This document shows positions 8,104-11,898 of a stretch of DNA of 11,898 bases, piece after piece. The stretch comes from UBA7446 sp964014735 (lineage in GTDB: Bacteria > Bacteroidota > Bacteroidia > Flavobacteriales > Flavobacteriaceae), in contig CAXHBH010000035.1 in the NCBI GenBank assembly GCA_964014735.1, forward strand, positions 1-11,898. Direction: 5' to 3'. Under the pieces are notes generated by a model that did no database searches, was not told where the DNA came from, and was given only the letters and a program-made list of their open reading frames with translations. Numbering within the stretch: the stretch's first letter is position 1; every line of letters starts with the position of its first letter. The translations under genes and the position numbers were made by a program.

Positions 8104-8120
8104 GTCATGGGAAAACTCTG

Positions 8121-8469
8121 TATACATTCAGTGGCGTAAACTCTTACCCACGTAGTGTTGGGTACAGCAAATGCTTTTGTTGCTCCGCCCACTATCCAAG
8201 ACCTATGCGATTTCACTTCCAAAAAGCATTTACTTACTGGAACATTTCCCAAAAAAGCAGCTTGCTCAATTTGCATGTACTATCTTAGCGCTTACAGCCA
8301 CAGGACGGTAAAGCTCTTTTGGTGATGAGTACGCGTGCTTATAATGCGTTTGCCTCCAAGCATATGGTATAGTTGCAGCAGTACGTCAAAGCTAGTTCAT
8401 TGTCCCATCCCACATATTGAAGACTTGGGCGGCGATAGCGCAAGCTGTATGTTAGCAGAAGCATACTAA
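8121..8469 (+). pseudogene. Decayed 3' end of a CtlX-like amidinotransferase-family hydrolase
   Basis: No open frame crosses this stretch, yet consecutive pieces read as the C-terminal third of the CtlX (citrulline utilisation hydrolase)/amidinotransferase family. Frame 1 from about 8146 gives THVVLGTANAFV then SKKHLLTGTFPKK. Frame 2 from 8258 gives QLAQFACTILAL, like QFAGNMLxL. Frame 3 from 8292 gives LQPQDGKALLVMSTRAYNAF, then a TAG at 8370. Frame 1 again from 8401 gives CPIPHIEDLGGDSASCMLAE and a TAA at 8467. The last piece matches the family's GGGSxRCMxAE motif with its catalytic Cys (8446-8448). At least three frameshifts plus a nonsense codon show it is dead. The N-terminal two thirds are missing, and gltA ends a few bases upstream. 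The homology is by recall, not by search; exact left limit is uncertain. It may alternatively descend from another member of the superfamily. Confidence 0.75.
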
Positions 8470-8882
8470 AGGTAGTTGTCTGAAATACGCGCTTTTTGTT
8501 GCTGAATCTTTTTAAAAAAGTCACGTACATTTTTAGATTTCGCTGAGATTGAAACCTTGTGGTGCTCCATATGAATACTGTAGGCCTCACCAGTACCTTT
8601 AAATATTGTGAGTTTATAATATGGAATAATTAAGCCGTAAGTTTCAAGTAAGGATCTAAAACGAAGAATTATGCCATTTGGACGAAGCTCAATATTACAG
8701 GTGTTTTCATTGTGATCTAAAACAAACAAGGAGTCAATTTCTTTACTACTTGAAACAACATGGAGTTTTGGCGAACCTACACCACCTAATTTAAGTCTAT
8801 TCATGAGTGTAAAAGGTTTACCCACCAGCTTATTTATGTATTCGTGTTGGTCCTTTTGATTATAAGATACATTTGCTAACAT
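8466..8882 (-). CDS. Conserved hypothetical protein, 138 aa
   Basis: An intact 138-residue reading frame on the reverse strand, beginning MLANVSYNQKDQHEYINKLVGKPF. I believe similar unnamed proteins, with a core like NRLKLGGVGSPKLHVVSSSKEID...LDHNENTCNIELRPNGIILRFRSLLETYGLIIPYYKL, occur in other Flavobacteriia, but I know of no function. There is no signal peptide or membrane segment; alternating hydrophobic stretches suggest a compact, mostly beta cytoplasmic domain ending in a basic, possibly helical tail (VRDFFKKIQQQKAR). It is divergent from argS. Its TAG stop overlaps the TAA that closes the decayed gene (CTAA at 8466-8469). Its start lies 4 bases after a perfect TATCTTTG element, so the message is probably leaderless or nearly so. 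Gene reality is well supported by length, composition and promoter; function unknown. Confidence 0.8.
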   Translation of the reverse strand: MLANVSYNQKDQHEYINKLVGKPFTLMNRLKLGGVGSPKLHVVSSSKEIDSLFVLDHNENTCNIELRPNGIILRFRSLLETYGLIIPYYKLTIFKGTGEAYSIHMEHHKVSISAKSKNVRDFFKKIQQQKARISDNYL

Positions 8883-8886
8883 ATTA

Positions 8887-8894
8887 CAAAGATA
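8887..8894 (-). promoter_or_regulatory. Putative promoter of the 138-aa hypothetical gene
   Basis: Read on the reverse strand, TATCTTTG matches TAnnTTTG exactly. It ends 4 bases before the ATG at 8882, leaving almost no untranslated leader. A TTG at 8911-8909 is the nearest -33 candidate, but its spacing (14 bases) is shorter than usual. Confidence 0.5.
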
Positions 8895-8905
8895 AAATAA
8901 ATGTA

Positions 8906-8934
8906 TTGCAACCTGTTGGAAACACTTATCTTTA
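8906..8934 (+). promoter_or_regulatory. Putative argS promoter
   Basis: TTG (8906-8908), an 18-base spacer, then TATCTTTA (8927-8934) fits the Bacteroidota TTG-N17-23-TAnnTTTG pattern with only the last base changed. The argS ATG is at 8951, so the leader would be about ten bases. It interleaves with the promoter for the divergent gene. Confidence 0.5.
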
Positions 8935-8950
8935 CATGCGATATTTTTTT

Positions 8951-10720
8951 ATGGATCATATCATTAGTAAACAATTTGTTGCATACTTTGCCAAACACTA
9001 CAACAAGACAGTAGACAGCATTGAAATTCAACCCACTAAACCTCAATTTGAAGGAGACTTGACTGTGGTTGTGTTTCCACTATTGAAGTTGGCACCCAAA
9101 AAACCTGCTGATTTGGCAGCAGAGCTGGGAGATTATCTGCAAGTAGAAGTTACAGAAATAGATTCTTATAATGTGGTGCAAGGCTTTTTAAATATTAAAA
9201 TATCAGCAACATATTATATCAAAGCATTGAAAAATATACATGCAGATGTACATTTTGGAGTCAAAAATGTTGACGCAGCTGCTGATAAAATTCTTGTTGA
9301 GTATTCCTCACCAAACACTAATAAGCCGCTGCACCTTGGTCATATCCGAAACAATTTGTTGGGCGCTTCGGTATCTAACATACTGTCTGCCAATGGGCAA
9401 CTCGTCCACACCACTCAAATTATTAATGATAAGGGTATACATATCTGTAAATCTATGGTAGGTTGGCAACAGTTTGGAAATGGCGAGACACCAATAACTG
9501 CCAACTTAAAAGGTGATGCATTGGTGGGTAAATACTATGTTCTTTTTGATCAACAGTACAAAAAAGAAATTGCTGATATGGTTTCTGCTGGAAACGATGA
9601 AGAAACGGCTAAAAACAGAGCACCTATTTTGTTGCAGGCAAAAGACATGTTGATCCGTTGGGAGCAAAAAGACGCTTCAGTTATTGAATTATGGAAAAAA
9701 ATGAATGGCTGGGTGTATGAAGGTTTTAATGAAACCTACAAACGCTTGGGCGTTCATTTCGATTCTTACTACTATGAAAGCGAGACATATTTATTGGGTA
9801 AAGAAATTGTTGCAGAAGGACTTGAAAAAGAGGTTTTTTTTCAAAAAAAAGACGGTTCTGTTTGGATAGATTTGACCGACGAAGGATTAGATGAAAAACT
9901 TTTGCTTCGTTCTGATGGCACATCTGTTTATATGACGCAAGACCTTGGAACAGCGTGGCTACGTTATAACGATCACCCCGATGTGAAGGGCATCGTCTAT
10001 ACTGTTGGAAATGAACAAGATTATCATTTTAAAGTATTGTTCCTTGTGTTAAAGAAATTGGGCTACGTCTGGGCTGATCAATTACATCACTTGAGCTATG
10101 GTATGGTTGACTTACCAAGCGGTAAGATGAAAAGTCGCGAAGGCACGGTTGTTGATGCAGATGCACTTATGACCGAAATGCGGGACACAGCCAAACAGAT
10201 TTCCCAAGAGCTAGGAAAGTTAGACGGTATGTCTGAAGAGGAAAAAGAATCACTTTATCACACTATTGGAATGGGTGCTTTAAAATACTATATCCTTAAG
10301 GTAGACCCAAAGAAAAGGATCTTATTTGACCCCAAAGCATCTGTTGATTTTACAGGAAATACTGGACCATTTATACAATATACCTATGCACGTATCCAAT
10401 CTATTTTACGTAAATCCTATGCAAGTGATTTTGATATTTCGAACGCAATTACCTTACATGATAAAGAAAGGACATTAATAAAGACTTTACTTCAATTTCC
10501 TTCTACCATCGAGTCCTCTGCCAAGCAGTGCAGTCCAGCTTTGATAGCCAATTACTTATATGAATTGGTAAGGCAGTTTAATTCATATTACCAAGAAGTG
10601 CCTATTCTTATTGATGATAAAGCCCAGCAATCTTTTAGAGTATCTTTGTGTGGTGCAGTAGCGAAGGTTATTGCAAATGCACTTGGTCTTTTAGGTATTG
10701 ATGCACCAGAAAGAATGTAA
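8951..10720 (+). CDS. argS: Arginyl-tRNA synthetase
   Basis: Charges tRNA-Arg with arginine, a class I synthetase acting in the cytoplasm. The ATG at 8951 gives MDHIISKQF and 589 residues, usual for the family; an in-frame ATG at 8936 would add five residues but lies at or before the predicted transcription start. Domain order: N-terminal Add-1 domain (about 1-110), Rossmann catalytic core with SSPNTNKPLHLGH (HIGH motif at 128-131) and KMKSREG (KMSK motif at 392-395), then a C-terminal DALR anticodon-binding domain (about 460-589) ending LLGIDAPERM. All parts are intact. It runs towards the proteorhodopsin gene and shares a terminator with it. Ordinary composition for the window. Confidence 0.98.
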   Translation: MDHIISKQFVAYFAKHYNKTVDSIEIQPTKPQFEGDLTVVVFPLLKLAPKKPADLAAELGDYLQVEVTEIDSYNVVQGFLNIKISATYYIKALKNIHADVHFGVKNVDAAADKILVEYSSPNTNKPLHLGHIRNNLLGASVSNILSANGQLVHTTQIINDKGIHICKSMVGWQQFGNGETPITANLKGDALVGKYYVLFDQQYKKEIADMVSAGNDEETAKNRAPILLQAKDMLIRWEQKDASVIELWKKMNGWVYEGFNETYKRLGVHFDSYYYESETYLLGKEIVAEGLEKEVFFQKKDGSVWIDLTDEGLDEKLLLRSDGTSVYMTQDLGTAWLRYNDHPDVKGIVYTVGNEQDYHFKVLFLVLKKLGYVWADQLHHLSYGMVDLPSGKMKSREGTVVDADALMTEMRDTAKQISQELGKLDGMSEEEKESLYHTIGMGALKYYILKVDPKKRILFDPKASVDFTGNTGPFIQYTYARIQSILRKSYASDFDISNAITLHDKERTLIKTLLQFPSTIESSAKQCSPALIANYLYELVRQFNSYYQEVPILIDDKAQQSFRVSLCGAVAKVIANALGLLGIDAPERM

Positions 10721-10723
10721 AAA

Positions 10724-10748
10724 AAAAGCCTCGAAAATCGAGGCTTTT
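10724..10748. terminator. Bidirectional terminator between argS and proteorhodopsin
   Basis: AAAAGCCTCGA (10724-10734) and TCGAGGCTTTT (10738-10748) form a perfect 11-bp stem with a three-base loop. On the + strand it ends argS with four T. On the - strand the complement of the A run at 10719-10727 supplies up to nine T after the stem, making it a strong terminator for the proteorhodopsin gene. The A run begins in the argS stop codon. Confidence 0.92.
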
Positions 10749-10769
10749 AAAATACTTATTAGGTTTTAC

Positions 10770-11501
10770 TTATTTTTTAGAAGCAACCGCCGCAGCGTAT
10801 ACCACTAAACCAAAACCAACTTTGTTGATTGCATCACCAATATTGTATACAACATCCATATCTAAATTTATAGCAGATATGAACGAATACCATTGTCCAT
10901 CAGCAGTACCTAACATATAACCTAATGGGTATATAGCCCATCCAATTAATACGAAAAGAGTTAGTGTTTTGTGTGCTTTTTCAACAGCACCACCAGCAGA
11001 TGCAGCAAGTTGAGCTAACTCACCATACTTAATTAAATATGCAATGTAGAAATACGCTGCACCAGATGCAAGACCCCAAAGTGCTGGCATTGCAGTACTA
11101 CCATCAGCAACTTCACCGAAATAACCTGTTACAAGCATCACAAGTGAAGCCAATATTAATGTTTTAAGGTGTTTGGTTGTTGCTCCAGCAGCTTTAAGGA
11201 TTAGATAGAACTCAACACACATTAATGGTACTGTAAGTATCCAGTCAATGTATCGGATTTCTGTAGTAACACCTCCAGATGTAGCAGCCTCTCTCATGTA
11301 ATAATAGTGTACTGCCGCAATGAAGGTAATCAGACCAGAAACCAAAATTGAGGTTCTCCATTTACTGTCAAATTGAGGTAGTGATAGGAAAAAGAAAGCT
11401 GAAGCAGCTGTCATCGCCATGGTACCTAAAAAGAAAGTAAAATTAACAGGATCGCTAAGATCCGCATTTCCGATAAATGAAATAAAACTAGTTAGTGTCA
11501 T
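10770..11501 (-). CDS. Proteorhodopsin, green-type light-driven proton pump
   Basis: Seven-helix retinal protein that pumps protons out across the inner membrane in light. The 243 residues have helices at about 19-41, 50-68, 83-103, 111-128, 140-158, 178-198 and 212-240. Helix C carries RYIDWILTVPLMCVE: Arg83, proton acceptor Asp86, Thr90 and donor Glu97 (the DTE motif of proton pumps). Met94 is at the spectral-tuning position (GPR residue 105), pointing to green absorption, as is usual in Flavobacteriia. Helix G has the retinal Schiff-base lysine Lys227 in GDAINKVGFG, with Asp223 as second counterion. His65 matches GPR His75. Helix E has Trp142-Gly143, the small residue that opens a carotenoid window in antenna-binding rhodopsins. 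It is divergent from blh, whose product makes retinal, and convergent with argS. Confidence 0.97.
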   Translation of the reverse strand: MTLTSFISFIGNADLSDPVNFTFFLGTMAMTAASAFFFLSLPQFDSKWRTSILVSGLITFIAAVHYYYMREAATSGGVTTEIRYIDWILTVPLMCVEFYLILKAAGATTKHLKTLILASLVMLVTGYFGEVADGSTAMPALWGLASGAAYFYIAYLIKYGELAQLAASAGGAVEKAHKTLTLFVLIGWAIYPLGYMLGTADGQWYSFISAINLDMDVVYNIGDAINKVGFGLVVYAAAVASKK

Positions 11502-11547
11502 AATTTTTTAATTATATTTTGTTGAGTGCAATTTAAAAAAAATTAAA

Positions 11548-11564
11548 CAAACTGTATATATTTG
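11548..11564. promoter_or_regulatory. Putative shared divergent -7 region for proteorhodopsin and blh
   Basis: The near-palindromic block CAAACTGTATATATTTG reads, on the + strand, TATATTTG (11557-11564), an exact TAnnTTTG match 31 bases before blh. On the - strand it reads TACAGTTTG (11556-11548), the same element with one extra spacer base, about 46 bases before the proteorhodopsin start. Clear -33 TTG elements at normal spacing are lacking in both directions. The rest of the 94-base gap is AT-rich with no other evident signal. Confidence 0.4.
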
Positions 11565-11595
11565 AACAATTATTTTATGAATTTGTATAAAATTT

Positions 11596-11898
11596 ATGAT
11601 TAAAATTAATCATTTCGATATTACAAAAATTCTTATCACACTGATTTGTACGGGTTTAAGTGCTATTTTGGATGAGACTATTTTATCGTTTTTTGCCACT
11701 ATTAATGTGTTAACGATAGGCATCATTCATGGTGCAAATGATTTATATATAATTTCTAAACTTAACAAAAATCCAAAAAAACGGCATTTCATTTATTTAT
11801 TTATTACTTATGTTGTTTCCGTTTTTGTAATGGTTTTTGCGCTTTATCGCTTTCCATTATGGTCTCTTATGTTATTTGTGATTATAAGTTCATTTCAT
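11596..11898 (+). CDS. blh: Brp/Blh-family beta-carotene 15,15'-dioxygenase (3' truncated by window edge)
   Basis: Membrane enzyme that cleaves beta-carotene into two retinal molecules, the chromophore of the adjacent proteorhodopsin. The frame opens at ATG 11596 (MIKINHFDITK) and is still open at the window end, giving 101 residues of a protein that normally has roughly 280-320. Visible hydrophobic segments lie at about 11-25, 32-47, 65-83 and 87-99. The motif GIIHGANDLYI (42-52) with His45 is the characteristic first conserved histidine region of Brp/Blh proteins, and the final SSFH puts His101 where the family has S-x-x-HFG. These histidines are proposed iron ligands. The divergent pairing with proteorhodopsin strongly supports the call. 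Very AT-rich, A-rich leader, no Shine-Dalgarno. Confidence 0.93.
   Translation, partial: MIKINHFDITKILITLICTGLSAILDETILSFFATINVLTIGIIHGANDLYIISKLNKNPKKRHFIYLFITYVVSVFVMVFALYRFPLWSLMLFVIISSFH

Noticed and set aside
8100..8288. 62-residue open frame on the + strand after gltA
   Set aside because: Its product is low in plausibility and crosses the frames that carry the CtlX-like pieces; it is a by-product of the decayed gene.
8339..8590. 83-residue open frame on the - strand
   Set aside because: It overlaps both the pseudogene and the intact hypothetical gene in another frame, and its composition is not protein-like.
10770..11501. Sodium or chloride pumping function for the rhodopsin
   Set aside because: Sodium pumps carry NDQ and chloride pumps NTQ/TSA-type motifs; this protein has D86-T90-E97, the proton-pump set.
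1..11898. Mobile elements, CRISPR arrays, tRNA or rRNA genes
   Set aside because: No transposase, terminal inverted repeats, regular repeat-spacer pattern, or recognisable tRNA/rRNA sequence was seen on either strand.

Overview
The window looks like chromosomal DNA of a marine, proteorhodopsin-bearing member of the Flavobacteriia (Bacteroidota). This rests on the protein sequences (enolase with the Bacteroidota-style GGSHSDAPIAFQEF stretch, a 38-residue L36 without zinc ligands), the low GC content, TAnnTTTG-type promoter elements with little Shine-Dalgarno signal, and a DTE-motif proteorhodopsin with Met at the spectral-tuning position beside a blh gene. No species can be named from the sequence alone.

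Bases 1-4276 are the distal end of the large ribosomal protein cluster, all on the + strand and tightly packed: secY (5' end outside the window), infA, rpmJ, rpsM, rpsK, rpsD, rpoA, rplQ. It ends at an intrinsic terminator (4302-4334). The only sizeable gap inside it, between rpsK and rpsD, can fold into a nested hairpin.

Bases 4339-8103 form a metabolic unit, carA-eno-gltA (pyrimidine/arginine precursor synthesis, glycolysis, TCA entry). carA and eno overlap by ATGA. gltA is visibly more AT-rich than its neighbours and carries an unusual Pro-to-Arg change two residues before its catalytic His.

Bases about 8121-8469 hold no intact gene. In pieces, in changing frames, they encode the C-terminal third of a CtlX-like amidinotransferase-fold hydrolase: a decayed pseudogene whose 5' two thirds are gone. 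It meets a small conserved hypothetical gene on the opposite strand stop-to-stop. That gene and argS diverge from a compact promoter region (about 8887-8934).

Bases 8951-10720 encode arginyl-tRNA synthetase. A perfect 11-bp hairpin serves as a bidirectional terminator between argS and the converging proteorhodopsin gene (10770-11501, - strand). Proteorhodopsin diverges from the start of blh (11596 to the window end), the beta-carotene-cleaving enzyme that makes retinal. Together these two give a light-driven proton pump and its chromophore. The 94-base spacer holds an almost palindromic AT-rich block that could serve as the -7 region for both directions.

I found no mobile element, CRISPR array, tRNA or rRNA, and no clearly new multi-gene system. 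The most informative non-routine features are the ctlX remnant beside the compositionally odd gltA, and the proteorhodopsin/blh control region.
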